A stretch of 64,000 bases of DNA from Paenisporosarcina quisquiliarum_A (GTDB lineage Bacteria; Bacillota; Bacilli; Bacillales_A; Planococcaceae): positions 1 to 64,000 of the forward strand of contig NZ_JBHZRU010000011.1 in the NCBI RefSeq assembly GCF_043641925.1. Direction: 5' to 3'. The notes under the pieces are model-generated. The model worked only from the letters and a program-made list of their open reading frames with translations, did not search any database and was not told where the DNA came from. Positions within the stretch are counted from its first letter, which is position 1; every line of letters begins with the position of its first letter. Both the position numbers and the translations under genes were made by a program. This document shows positions 7,913 through 16,405 of the stretch, in pieces.

Positions 7913-10900
7913 TCAAACTATTTTTCTTAATGGAATCTTATTAATGCCAGTTATCTTTAATATCTTTCCAAAAGTAATTTTTTGAGGTGATGAATCCCCA
8001 TTGTCAACCCATAATTCACAATCTTTTTCATAATCTAGTAAGTCTTTTTCAGAGTCATAATAAATTATTATTTGGTCATAATCTGAAGGTCTAATAATAA
8101 TATAAATCTCCTCACCATTTTTTGTAACTGAATAAATTGTTTTAGCTATTTGTTCACAATCCTTTATATTATATTCCGATTTACTTTCTAAGTATTTAAA
8201 AACATTATCTATAGAACGGTCGATAATTTTTTGAACATATTCAAATTTAAACAAATCTTTATTAGAAATGTGAATGAAGTTGTCTGAAAATACTTTATCC
8301 TTGAAGGCAATCTGCAATTCACTCAAAGAGGAAATTCCCATTTGAACTAACATGTCTTCAGTTAATTCTTGTTTGATTCCTTTTCCTGGATAATCTTCAC
8401 TGTATATTTTATTTTCCAGTATATTTTCTAAACTTTTATAGTCCTTGATGTTGAATTTATCCATTATCTCATCATACTTTATTGATTTTTCCATATTTTC
8501 AGCAATTTCCGTGTCATCATACAATTTATATTTATTTTTATATAGATCGGAAAAAAATTCTATTGCTTCCTCCTTGTTTTCATTGAACCACAATAATAAT
8601 TTTCTAAATGTTTTTTTTGTTTCTTCACTAACTAAAGGGTCACGGTATAGCTCTTTTACTGATTTTGAAATTTCATCGGCGATATCTTTTTGACTTAAAG
8701 TTCTACTATCTGGTAAATCTAAAAAAATCTCAACACATAGTAAATCTTTTCTTATATCTATACCCAAATCTTTAGATATATCTTTTAAAGTATTATCAGT
8801 TGTACCATCATCTAAAAACAAATCATCTTTTATAAGAAAAACACCATTTTGATTTGGTAAAATAGGAATTTCTTTATCATTTACTAAATAACCATAATCA
8901 TTTTCATTAAGAAAAGATATTAAATCATTAAGCCATTTTAATGTATCTACCCTGTAAGTCTGTAATTTTTCTGATAGAATATCAAGATTTTCTTTATTGG
9001 AGATTTCGGTTACCAAATTTTCTATTACTATCTTATCAACACTTTCCCAAATTTCTATCGACCAGTGCATTATTTTCTTCTTATCTTGGATTTGATCTTT
9101 GAATATAGCTCTACAAAAATTATAAATCTCTTCTCGTTCTTTTGGAAATGACTCATCAATCGAGAATAACGAAATCATATAAAAGCATGCTTCTTTATTT
9201 TTAGAATTTGAAATTAATTCATTTATTTTGTTAATAACATCTTTTTGTTCTTTGGAAGAATATTGTATTTTGTCTCCAGTAAAAATTTTTTTATGTAATA
9301 ATTTTTCCCTATAATCCTCGCCTAATATAGCTAAAACATTTTTTAATTCCTCGTCAATATTTTTATCAAGATTAAGATCAGTTCTATTTTTAAAAATTCC
9401 ATTTTGATTGGGAATAACCGAATACTTGTCGCCAATTATCTCTTCTATAAAATTTTCTTCTTCATTTAATAAATTAAAATAACAATTTATCCATTCATAA
9501 ACGTCTATTGTTGAAAGAATTGATTCTAAATTATTTACATTTACAGTTTTTTCTAAATTTTCAGAAATTTTGTTTAAAGTAAGATTTTTGTAATCTGTCC
9601 ATAAAACGCTATACCAATTATCTATATCCTTTTGTACCGGTAACTTTTCTGGTATCCAATAGCTACAAAGTTTCCAAATCTTATTCCTAATTTTAGAGTC
9701 TTTATGTGCAGGGAACCATATTTTTAATTTTCCTTCTTCATCTAGTATAGAAACTCTTTGTCCTAAATGTGTGTCGACTATTGGAGTATGAATAAGTTTA
9801 TTTTTTATTGGATTTAGTATATTTTTTTTAATCCAATCAATTGAAAGCCAATCTTCATTTATTTGTAAATTTAGATTATCAGCGAATAAGTGCATATTAC
9901 CCCAATTTTGTTCTGATGCTTTAATTAATAGTTCATAGTAAAGCTCTTGGGCTATAGATAGGATTAATTTATTTTCAATAATTTTATCTTCATCAATATC
10001 AGTTAAATAGACACCATCTCTTGGCTCTGTAGGATTGAAATTGGGACTATTAATAATAAAAGGAAACGGAAAACTTTCTGTACCAATTAACGGAAAGTGG
10101 CAAAATAATTTTGGAACAGATTTACTAAATTTTTTTATAAAAATACGATTTTGTATTTCTTCTATTTGAACAGCCACTGTTACGTTATTTTTATTAATAG
10201 AAATAATTTTATGTTCTTTTATAAATGAATTATTTGTTTCTATTATTGTATGAAGGGATATAAATTCATTTATAGTTTGAATTTCTTTCTTTAATTCATA
10301 TTTAATATTTTTATTTTCGATATACAAAGATTCGATTTCTGGTAAAAAAACTAATGTGAAAATAATATTATTAAGCAAATCCATAATACCTTGTTCAGCA
10401 ACTTTAATACCCTTATCATTCAGCTTATATGTAAACTTAGTATTTAATTCATTTGAGTCGTAATCTTCTATATTAGGAGAAGAATCAATACTATGTAATT
10501 GCTCTATTGAATGTTCAACCGATTGTATAATTGAATCAATGTCTCTTCCACTTCTATCAATTACTAAGTCTATTTTTTTGTATGGCTCATCAGTTTCTTT
10601 TAAAACTCCACTAATAGATACAATCTCAGATAACAAATGGGTAGTAAGAAAACCAGTGCCAAACTTCCCTATAGTATTAAGTTTACTTGATTCATTAAAT
10701 TTCCGATCTTTAGTAGAAACTTGCTCAATTAAAAAAGTAATATTTTCAGAATTAAACGGCTTACCATTATGACTAAATTCTAATACTTTTTGGATTATAT
10801 CTAAATTTAGTTTAACTTTAACTTTATTATTTTCATTTGATACATCTTTAGCATTTTGAAGTAATTCCCATATCCAACGTTTTGAATCTTTATTATTTGA

Positions 10901-10999
10901 ATTTAGCCTTAACTTATCCATTAAATCTAGGATTTTAGTTGCTATTCCTTGGTTTAATGCTTTTTTTTGAGCTTCAAATATCTTTTCGCTATAAGCCAT
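7913..10999 (-). CDS. Large GHKL/Hsp90-like (sacsin-type) ATPase, probable defence sensor
   Basis: A protein of about 1028 residues. Residues 25-115 hold a GHKL ATP-binding fold: N-box WELLQNAKD, G1-like FSHNGKPF, and IGKFGTGF for the ATP lid. The order matches sacsin/Hsp90-type proteins. The rest is long, charged, mostly helical and unrecognised, with repeated PNQNGVFL/PNQNGIFK segments near residues 545 and 750, suggesting a duplicated unit. A TTG at 11008 is possible, but ATG at 10999 has AGAAGGA at good spacing. It is strongly AT-rich (many Ile, Asn, Lys), unlike the restriction genes beside it, suggesting separate acquisition. Confidence 0.7.
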   Translation of the reverse strand: MAYSEKIFEAQKKALNQGIATKILDLMDKLRLNSNNKDSKRWIWELLQNAKDVSNENNKVKVKLNLDIIQKVLEFSHNGKPFNSENITFLIEQVSTKDRKFNESSKLNTIGKFGTGFLTTHLLSEIVSISGVLKETDEPYKKIDLVIDRSGRDIDSIIQSVEHSIEQLHSIDSSPNIEDYDSNELNTKFTYKLNDKGIKVAEQGIMDLLNNIIFTLVFLPEIESLYIENKNIKYELKKEIQTINEFISLHTIIETNNSFIKEHKIISINKNNVTVAVQIEEIQNRIFIKKFSKSVPKLFCHFPLIGTESFPFPFIINSPNFNPTEPRDGVYLTDIDEDKIIENKLILSIAQELYYELLIKASEQNWGNMHLFADNLNLQINEDWLSIDWIKKNILNPIKNKLIHTPIVDTHLGQRVSILDEEGKLKIWFPAHKDSKIRNKIWKLCSYWIPEKLPVQKDIDNWYSVLWTDYKNLTLNKISENLEKTVNVNNLESILSTIDVYEWINCYFNLLNEEENFIEEIIGDKYSVIPNQNGIFKNRTDLNLDKNIDEELKNVLAILGEDYREKLLHKKIFTGDKIQYSSKEQKDVINKINELISNSKNKEACFYMISLFSIDESFPKEREEIYNFCRAIFKDQIQDKKKIMHWSIEIWESVDKIVIENLVTEISNKENLDILSEKLQTYRVDTLKWLNDLISFLNENDYGYLVNDKEIPILPNQNGVFLIKDDLFLDDGTTDNTLKDISKDLGIDIRKDLLCVEIFLDLPDSRTLSQKDIADEISKSVKELYRDPLVSEETKKTFRKLLLWFNENKEEAIEFFSDLYKNKYKLYDDTEIAENMEKSIKYDEIMDKFNIKDYKSLENILENKIYSEDYPGKGIKQELTEDMLVQMGISSLSELQIAFKDKVFSDNFIHISNKDLFKFEYVQKIIDRSIDNVFKYLESKSEYNIKDCEQIAKTIYSVTKNGEEIYIIIRPSDYDQIIIYYDSEKDLLDYEKDCELWVDNGDSSPQKITFGKILKITGINKIPLRKIV

Positions 11000-11341
11000 T
11001 CTAACCAATCCTTCTATAAAATATAGAGTCTATATTTAATGATGATAAAGCTCCGTTATTTTACTTTAACAACACTTCACTCTAATTTCATGGTTTCTAT
11101 TAACACATTTAATTTTACACATTTTTTCCAAATCATTCTACTTATGTCTTATAAATTTTATAACAGTTAGTTATATTAAATAAGAAGTCGTAGCTATTTA
11201 GTCATTTCAAATCACTGACGTGAAAATAATAGAATATCCTAAGTAACGATACCCATATTATCGCTACTTAGAAAATGCTGACGAGTTGCTGACACCTAGT
11301 GAAAATCTTAAGAAATAGATATAGACAGCAAAGCGAAAATA

Positions 11342-11379
11342 GAAAAGATTCCGAAGAAAGTCATTCGGAATCTTTTCTA
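11342..11379. terminator. Hairpin terminator
   Basis: GAAAAGATTCCGAA and TTCGGAATCTTTTC form a 14-bp perfect stem around GAAAGTCA, with CTATTTC after it. Confidence 0.65.
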
Positions 11380-11598
11380 TTTCAACTTTATGAGTTAAGT
11401 AAGGAGTAGGTTTACCAGTCAGTACGTGCTTCTATAGCAACATGATCCATCCCTGTTAGGTTTTATTCCATTCGATATACAAGATAAAGTTTTAAAGGAT
11501 GCTTACTCTGATGAGGAGATGAATAATCGATTTAAAACTTCTCTAAATTTAGTTACTTAAAATAATATTTCAACAAAATACACTATATATAGTATGAG

Positions 11599-11627
11599 TT
11601 GACAATTTAAGTGTCTATATGTAGAAT
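11599..11627 (+). promoter_or_regulatory. Sigma-A-type promoter of the CBASS operon
   Basis: TTGACA at 11599-11604 and TAGAAT at 11622-11627 are 17 bases apart. The 12-base palindrome ACTATATATAGT lies just upstream (11582-11593) and could be a regulator site. Confidence 0.6.
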
Positions 11628-11687
11628 TAATACAGAATATATGTTCGTTTTTTAAAGTTTAGTTTTTTTATGAATGGAGAGTTGCAA

Positions 11688-12872
11688 ATGGTAAAAAGTA
11701 AACAAGAATCAGTACTACTAACAATGGTTGAACAGTTAGATCTTCCTGATTATGTAGTCGAACAAGCTGTAAGACGATATAAGTCTTTAGGAGAATGGTT
11801 TGATCGAGAGGGTAGTCTTTTTGAAAAAACAGCTATAGAAGTCTTCCCTCAGGGATCATTTGCTTTAGGTACAACCATAAAACCCATTGAAGAAGAGGAA
11901 GAATACGATTTAGACATTGGCTGTAAAGTAAAAATTGGCGACTATAAGTCGATGCATTCTCAAAAATACTTAAAGGAAAGTTTGGGAACTGAACTAGAAG
12001 CCTACCGGAAAGCAAAAGGGATTAAAGAGAAGGCAGAATCTAAGCATCGTTGTTGGAGATTGGAATATCAGGACGAGATAAAATTTCACATTGATGTTGT
12101 TCCCTGTATTCCTTTAGGAGATGCGGAGAGAAAGATCTACGAACAAAGAATTAATGAATTTTATCAGTACCCTGATGAATTTAGCGAGAATGTGGCAAAA
12201 TTTGCTATTAACATTACCGATGATCGCCATGAAAACTATGGATTAATTTCACCAGAATGGCCTGCAAGTAACCCACAAGGTTACTTAAGATGGTTCCAGA
12301 GTAGGATAAATTCTTCTAAATTAATACTATTAAACGAGAGAACTAGTATAGTTCCCATACAAGTCTATAAGCAGAAATCAGTTTTGCAACGCTGTATTCA
12401 GTTAATGAAAAGGCACCGGGATAATATGTTTGCAGACGATAAACGGAAACCTATCTCCATCATCATTACTACATTAGCAGCAAGAGCTTACAGTGGAGAG
12501 ACAGATTTGTCAGCAGCGTTAATGAATATTCTAGAGAAAATGCCAAGATATATAAACCCATCCTCACCTCGTATTCCTAATCCAGTAAATCCGGCAGAAG
12601 ATTTTTCTGATAGATGGGAAATGCCAGAAGGCATTGAATTGGACCTGGAAGGTAACTTCAGAAACTGGCTCATGCAAGCTCAAATGGATTTTAAGCAGAT
12701 TCTTGAAAGTAAAGATGAGAATTTTAAAAATAGGATGGTAAATGAAAAGTTTTCATTAGACATCAATAAGTCTTTAAATTCAGAAGGACATAATAAGAGT
12801 TCAAATCATTCAATATCAGCTATAAAAAAATTACCCGTAAATCCTCCTAAGATATGGGGGAAGGATTATTAA
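11688..12872 (+). CDS. CD-NTase (cGAS/DncV-like second-messenger synthase) of a CBASS system
   Basis: A nucleotidyltransferase of about 394 residues that on phage infection would make a cyclic oligonucleotide. The signature is complete: GSFALGT (helix N motif), EYDLDIG supplying the first two metal-binding aspartates, and FHIDVVP supplying the third. This is the SMODS-type arrangement. The frame opens at 11670, but ATG at 11688 has GGAGAG eight bases upstream and is preferred. It is followed by an E2-like gene and a membrane effector. The cluster of Ser/Asn/His near the C-terminus looks like a flexible tail that an E2 pathway could modify; this is inference. Confidence 0.88.
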   Translation: MVKSKQESVLLTMVEQLDLPDYVVEQAVRRYKSLGEWFDREGSLFEKTAIEVFPQGSFALGTTIKPIEEEEEYDLDIGCKVKIGDYKSMHSQKYLKESLGTELEAYRKAKGIKEKAESKHRCWRLEYQDEIKFHIDVVPCIPLGDAERKIYEQRINEFYQYPDEFSENVAKFAINITDDRHENYGLISPEWPASNPQGYLRWFQSRINSSKLILLNERTSIVPIQVYKQKSVLQRCIQLMKRHRDNMFADDKRKPISIIITTLAARAYSGETDLSAALMNILEKMPRYINPSSPRIPNPVNPAEDFSDRWEMPEGIELDLEGNFRNWLMQAQMDFKQILESKDENFKNRMVNEKFSLDINKSLNSEGHNKSSNHSISAIKKLPVNPPKIWGKDY

Positions 12873-12879
12873 CAGTAAA

Positions 12880-13563
12880 CTGATAATTTCCTTCTTAGAA
12901 AAATATCCATTGATGAGTTTATTACCTTCAAATAAAGATGCTTGGATTATTCAGGGTAGCGTGACTATAGATATTAATGATTCAACACATGGTACTGTTG
13001 AAGATGAGTTTTTGTTGAAAATAATCGTTTCCAAAACATTTCCTAATGAGATACCCAAAGTATTTGAGTTAGAAGATAGGTTTCCAAAGACAGCTGATTA
13101 CCATACGTATATTGACGGTTCTCTATGCCTAGGTTCACCTTTAAGCATTCAAAAGAGAATCCACGAAAACCCCACAATAGAAGGGTTTGTTGAAACTTGT
13201 ATTGTGCCTTATCTTTTTTCAATGTCTCTATATTTAAAAGGAAATAAAACTTTTGTTCTCGGCGAATTGTCTCACGGAACCATTGGTATTTTAGAAGATT
13301 ACTTTGAAATATTTCACCTTAAAACAGTTCCTCAAGTTATAAAGTTAATTGATATTCTATGTATGAAGAAAAAGGCAGCTAACAAACAAGTATGCCCATG
13401 TGAGTGTAATCAAGTAATAACGAAATGCAAGATGCAAAAAATAGTAATTGAATATAGAAATGCAATGAGTAGAAAGGACTTCGAAAGAGACAAAGCAGAC
13501 ATTTTGGAGCTAATGGAACTTGTAACGCAATACCAAGAACCTAAACGAATTCCTTTAGCTTGA
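12880..13563 (+). CDS. Prokaryotic E2-like (ubiquitin-conjugating) protein of short type II CBASS
   Basis: This E2-fold protein presumably conjugates or primes the CD-NTase C-terminus. The catalytic cysteine is in HTYIDGSLCLGSP, matching bacterial E2 proteins that lack an attached E1 domain. The C-terminal third has a Cys cluster (CPCECNQVITKC) that may bind zinc. The start is uncertain: TTG/ATG at 12910/12913 would cut into a family-like N-terminal segment (LIISFLEKYPLMSLL) that is open further upstream. GGGGGAAGG at 12856-12864 favours a non-standard start such as ATT (12865/12868) or CTG (12880). No E1/JAB gene is present, hence the short type. Confidence 0.72.
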   Translation: MIISFLEKYPLMSLLPSNKDAWIIQGSVTIDINDSTHGTVEDEFLLKIIVSKTFPNEIPKVFELEDRFPKTADYHTYIDGSLCLGSPLSIQKRIHENPTIEGFVETCIVPYLFSMSLYLKGNKTFVLGELSHGTIGILEDYFEIFHLKTVPQVIKLIDILCMKKKAANKQVCPCECNQVITKCKMQKIVIEYRNAMSRKDFERDKADILELMELVTQYQEPKRIPLA

Positions 13564-13596
13564 TTAAATTATTGTAGTTCTTAAAGGGGGATATGA

Positions 13597-14400
13597 ATGG
13601 GGAAAGTGCTTCTGCAATGTTTTTTGATATTGATAACGCCCATACTCGGGATTTTTTTTCGCCTACAAGATGCTTTATATGCAGTCTTAGCTATATTAAG
13701 CATTGAGATAAGCCCGATAGAAGCTATATTATCTTCGCTTCCTCTTAGTGAAAGAGGAGTCTCATTAGTATGTGGATTACTAATTTCGTCAATTTTATTA
13801 TGGGTTCTTCGAAAGGTTAATAAAGAGAAAGTTTTTAATACAGGCGATAAATACGGTGAATATCCATTGTCTTTATATTATTTTGCTTCAAAAATTTTAG
13901 GTTATGGGTTTGTTACTTTGGTAAGAGTTCCGATTCATTTACAGTTTCAATTAGTCATTAAAGATTTGTTTGATAATGTCAAAGTGGATGACAATACAAG
14001 AGCCTATGTACAACCAGTTAAAGTAATGAAAAAGAATATGGAGCATATTTCTAACGAAGTTAACCTAGTACTAAATGATACCTATAAAATTTTAGAAGAA
14101 CAGATTCCTTCTAATAAACGACATTTACCGACAATTATTATTTTTAATGGGAATAAGTTTAGTGGGGTGCGAAATTTTAATACTAAGTTCGTTGATGAAA
14201 TAAGAAAACAAACTAACAAATACAGCCAAAACTACTCGCAAATTAATATATTTGCCACTACAAACACAAAACATAATAAAGCTTTTATCGAAGAGTGTTT
14301 TAAAAATGCAAGAAGGACTGGGTTCAAAAACTTGACTGTTTTTCAATTTGATCCTATAAATAACTCTTTTGCTAAAAATTATTCTATATTAAAAAGTTAA
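13597..14400 (+). CDS. Two-TM membrane protein, probable CBASS effector
   Basis: A 267-residue protein with two N-terminal hydrophobic segments (about residues 4-35 and 54-71) and a cytoplasmic C-terminal domain of about 190 residues. It follows the CD-NTase and E2 genes with AAAGGGGGATATGA as its ribosome site. In CBASS, such membrane proteins bind the cyclic nucleotide and break the inner membrane. The C-terminal domain (LPTIIIFNGNKFSGV near residue 177) is not one I can assign; it does not clearly look like the beta-barrel of Cap15. The effector role is inferred from position and topology. Confidence 0.7.
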   Translation: MGKVLLQCFLILITPILGIFFRLQDALYAVLAILSIEISPIEAILSSLPLSERGVSLVCGLLISSILLWVLRKVNKEKVFNTGDKYGEYPLSLYYFASKILGYGFVTLVRVPIHLQFQLVIKDLFDNVKVDDNTRAYVQPVKVMKKNMEHISNEVNLVLNDTYKILEEQIPSNKRHLPTIIIFNGNKFSGVRNFNTKFVDEIRKQTNKYSQNYSQINIFATTNTKHNKAFIEECFKNARRTGFKNLTVFQFDPINNSFAKNYSILKS

Positions 14401-14438
14401 GGCATCAGAAACGTATAAGGAATTTTTACTAATGAGAT

Positions 14439-14480
14439 AATCCGAAGATATGCAATCAATAAATGCTATCTTCGGATTTA
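14439..14480. terminator. Hairpin at the end of the CBASS operon
   Basis: AATCCGAAGATA and TATCTTCGGATT form a 12-bp stem around a 16-base loop; there is only a weak T-run after it. Confidence 0.5.
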
Positions 14481-14537
14481 GTTTCTTCTATTATAAGAGG
14501 AAATTATATTATTGTTATTTCATAGTCTTTATCTAAT

Positions 14538-14756
14538 TTATTCAATTGCTTTATTTACTCCGATTTCTTCCATAGCTTTCACGACAGAGAACTCACCAAT
14601 TTTCGAACGATTATAGACTTCTTCGAATTCTTCTAAAGATTTAGCTTCCAGACGGCCAAAAGCGATTCCTGTTTCTAATGCAATGTCAATTCCCTTGCAC
14701 TGTCGTTTTCGTATGCGTTCATTAGAATCTTCAAAATTAGATTGCCATTTAAACAT
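14538..14756 (-). pseudogene. C-terminal remnant of a second serine recombinase
   Basis: The 72-residue frame reads RIRKRQCKGIDIALETGIAF, then GEFSVVKAMEEIGVNK. This matches the hinge and helix-turn-helix end of resolvase/invertase proteins but lacks the whole catalytic domain with its serine. It lies on the same strand just downstream of an intact resolvase. The ATG used by the frame is internal, so it is a leftover. Confidence 0.65.
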
Positions 14757-14804
14757 TTCTAAGCTTATAGAAACAATAATCTCCGTTCCTTCTATATAAT
14801 AAGG

Positions 14805-15359
14805 TCATTTACGTTCCAAATAACGATAGATTGTTGTTCGCGAAACTCCCCATCTTTCTGCCACATCTTTAATCGGTGTACCACCATCAATAAGATTTTT
14901 CATCATTTCAATATCTTTATCTCCGTATTTTTCTGGACGTCCGCCAAGTCGGCCACGTGCTTTTGCCGCCACTCGTCCTGCAGCTGACCGTTCTTGAATT
15001 AGATTTCGTTCAAATTCAGCAAATGCCGCAAAGAGATGGAACATCAGTTGGCCTGTAGCGTTACTGCGATCCATTGTCAGATTCTCTTGGAGACTGTGAA
15101 ATCCAATGCCTTGATTATTAAAAGTGTTTACTAAATCAATCAAGTCCTGCATGTTTCTACCCAGACGATCTAATCGCCATACAACGATGGTATCCCCTTG
15201 ACGAGCATATTGAAGCGCTTCTTCTAATCCTGGTCGTTGTTTTTTTGACCCACTCATCTTATCATGAAAAATTTTAGTACATCCATATTGTGTAAGTGCA
15301 TCTGTTTGTAAATCCAAGTTTTGTAAACCTGTCGACACACGTGCATAACCAATTAGCAT
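14805..15359 (-). CDS. tnpR: Tn3-type resolvase (serine recombinase)
   Basis: A 184-residue site-specific recombinase. The catalytic serine is in GYARVSTGLQNLDLQ. The arginine-rich DRLGRNMQDL segment, the long linker helix (AEFERNLIQERSAAGRVAAK) and a C-terminal helix-turn-helix (IKDVAERWGVSRTTIYRYL) follow in order and at normal length. No transposase gene of a Tn3 element remains nearby. A 43-bp repeat about 130 bp upstream (15488-15530) recurs at 19848 and may be part of the old transposon end or res region. Confidence 0.92.
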   Translation of the reverse strand: MLIGYARVSTGLQNLDLQTDALTQYGCTKIFHDKMSGSKKQRPGLEEALQYARQGDTIVVWRLDRLGRNMQDLIDLVNTFNNQGIGFHSLQENLTMDRSNATGQLMFHLFAAFAEFERNLIQERSAAGRVAAKARGRLGGRPEKYGDKDIEMMKNLIDGGTPIKDVAERWGVSRTTIYRYLERK

Positions 15360-15487
15360 TTCTATTCCTCATTTCCATAATAATCCTATATTTATTGTAA
15401 CATAAGACAATTGATGAGTAGTTATTGAACATAGAATAATGGTCAGAGTTATATTACAGATTATAGATTCAAAATGATGAATTTTAG

Positions 15488-15530
15488 AACTAGTAGTGTT
15501 GTGTTCAGAAAAGGACGAGTTTTGTTACAT
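15488..15530. repeat. 43-bp direct repeat, copy 1
   Basis: This 43-bp sequence contains GTGTTCAGAAAAGGACGAGT and differs from the copy at 19848-19890 at only two positions. The length and AAAAGGACG core suggest a Tn3-type terminal repeat next to the resolvase; this is inference. Confidence 0.7.
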
Positions 15531-15600
15531 CTCCCATTTATATTTAACATTCCATACCTACATAATTTAAGAGAAAATTTGGATATTTATGTTAAAATGA

Positions 15601-15702
15601 GTCGCCCCTGTTTGTTGTGCAAGCTTTCGGCTCGCTCCACGCTTCCATTCCACCTTCAATGGAATAAACGTTAGTGAATCCTTTTTCCATTAAGAACTTA
15701 AT
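15601..15702 (-). pseudogene. C-terminal fragment of a rhodanese-domain protein
   Basis: The minus strand reads FLMEKGFTNVYSIEGGMEAW, the typical end of a rhodanese (sulfurtransferase) domain. An upstream in-frame stop and the lack of the catalytic-cysteine loop show it is a fragment. An intact CsoR-type palindrome (15713-15726) lies just upstream in its reading direction, so it was once part of a copper- or persulfide-responsive unit. Confidence 0.65.
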
Positions 15703-15712
15703 ATAGTATTAT

Positions 15713-15726
15713 TACCCATGTGGGTA
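15713..15726. promoter_or_regulatory. CsoR-type operator
   Basis: TACCCATGTGGGTA is a perfect palindrome of the CsoR/CstR-family type. It lies between the DUF302 gene and the rhodanese fragment. Confidence 0.6.
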
Positions 15727-15777
15727 TATTAATAAATAAAAAAATAGAGCGGAAAAATTAGTGCTTATGGTTTGGAT

Positions 15778-16218
15778 CTATATAGCCTTATCAATAGATG
15801 AAATAAGTTGTTTCTCAATATCTTCTGCAATCTTCTTGATTTTGTCGTCATGCAATATTTCCATTAATGAGGTGGGTTTAGGCATGCCGATTTTTGTCGT
15901 TCCATCTTCCTCAAAGACAGCAATTTTACATGGCAGAAAATAACCAACGAGCAAATTCTCAGAAAGTACACGCTGTGCTTCCATTGGGTTACAAACTTCT
16001 AGTACCGTATATGGTGTGTTGAAATCTACACCTTTTTCCTTTAGCTTTGCAGTTAAATCAAAATTCCATAAAATGCCGAATTTTTCTTCCTTCAAACTTT
16101 CTTCAAGTGCACGAACAATCGAATCTCGTGAATTCGTTCTTTCTCCTATCCTTTTACCATCATAAAATAAAAAAGTCTTCATCCCTTTAGTTGCATTAGC
16201 GATGTTCGTGACTTTCAA
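15778..16218 (-). CDS. DUF302 protein with a foreign N-terminal tail
   Basis: Residues 33-146 form a DUF302 domain (ALEESLKEEKFGILWNFDLT, then VLEVCNPMEAQRVL and LPCKIAVFEEDG). These small proteins accompany copper and sulfur genes; their function is poorly known. The first about 30 residues (ATKGMKTFLFYDGKRIGERT) match not DUF302 but the C-terminal tail of type-3 multicopper oxidases, whose remnants lie immediately upstream. The frame is therefore a chance fusion. No standalone DUF302 start with a ribosome site is evident, so the true start and expression are uncertain. Confidence 0.65.
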   Translation of the reverse strand: MKVTNIANATKGMKTFLFYDGKRIGERTNSRDSIVRALEESLKEEKFGILWNFDLTAKLKEKGVDFNTPYTVLEVCNPMEAQRVLSENLLVGYFLPCKIAVFEEDGTTKIGMPKPTSLMEILHDDKIKKIAEDIEKQLISSIDKAI

Positions 16219-16405
16219 ATAACTCCATTAGAATTATCCACCACGAACTCAACATCATATCTTTCTCTAGCGCCAACAGTGAGAACTTGATTCTCAATTG
16301 TTGTGAATTCTTAATTGGTTGTCCGTCAGTACTAACTACTTTGTAGGAAACATCGTGAAAATGTATTTTATGTTTCATAGCATGTTTGTATTGGTATATT
16401 ACCCA
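16150..16405 (-). pseudogene. Multicopper oxidase remnant fused to the DUF302 gene
   Basis: Across two minus-strand frames one reads HAMKHKIHFHDVSYKVVSTD, then VGARERYDVEFVVDNSNGVI, then ESHEHR and NATKGMKTFLFYDG. This is the order of the C-terminal part of a type-3 multicopper oxidase domain. At least two frame changes are needed, so it is decayed. An intact lipoprotein oxidase is encoded at 43272. Confidence 0.7.

Larger units (their letters stand above)
11009..11669. other. Gene-free stretch with hairpins and a coding remnant
   Basis: CTAAGTAACGATA and TATCGCTACTTAG form an inverted repeat at about 11240-11272. A terminator follows at 11342. From about 11436 to 11560 (+) an open frame reads HDPSLLGFIPFDIQDKVLKD and on to a TAA; it lacks a start and looks like the tail of a lost gene I cannot identify. 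The CBASS promoter lies at the right end. Confidence 0.45.

Noticed and set aside
13597..14400. Calling the CBASS effector a Cap15 protein
   Set aside because: The two-TM layout fits, but the C-terminal domain shows no clear beta-barrel pattern by eye; left unassigned.
15474..15674. 66-residue plus-strand frame over the 43-bp repeat
   Set aside because: It runs antisense through the rhodanese remnant and the repeat; no ribosome site.
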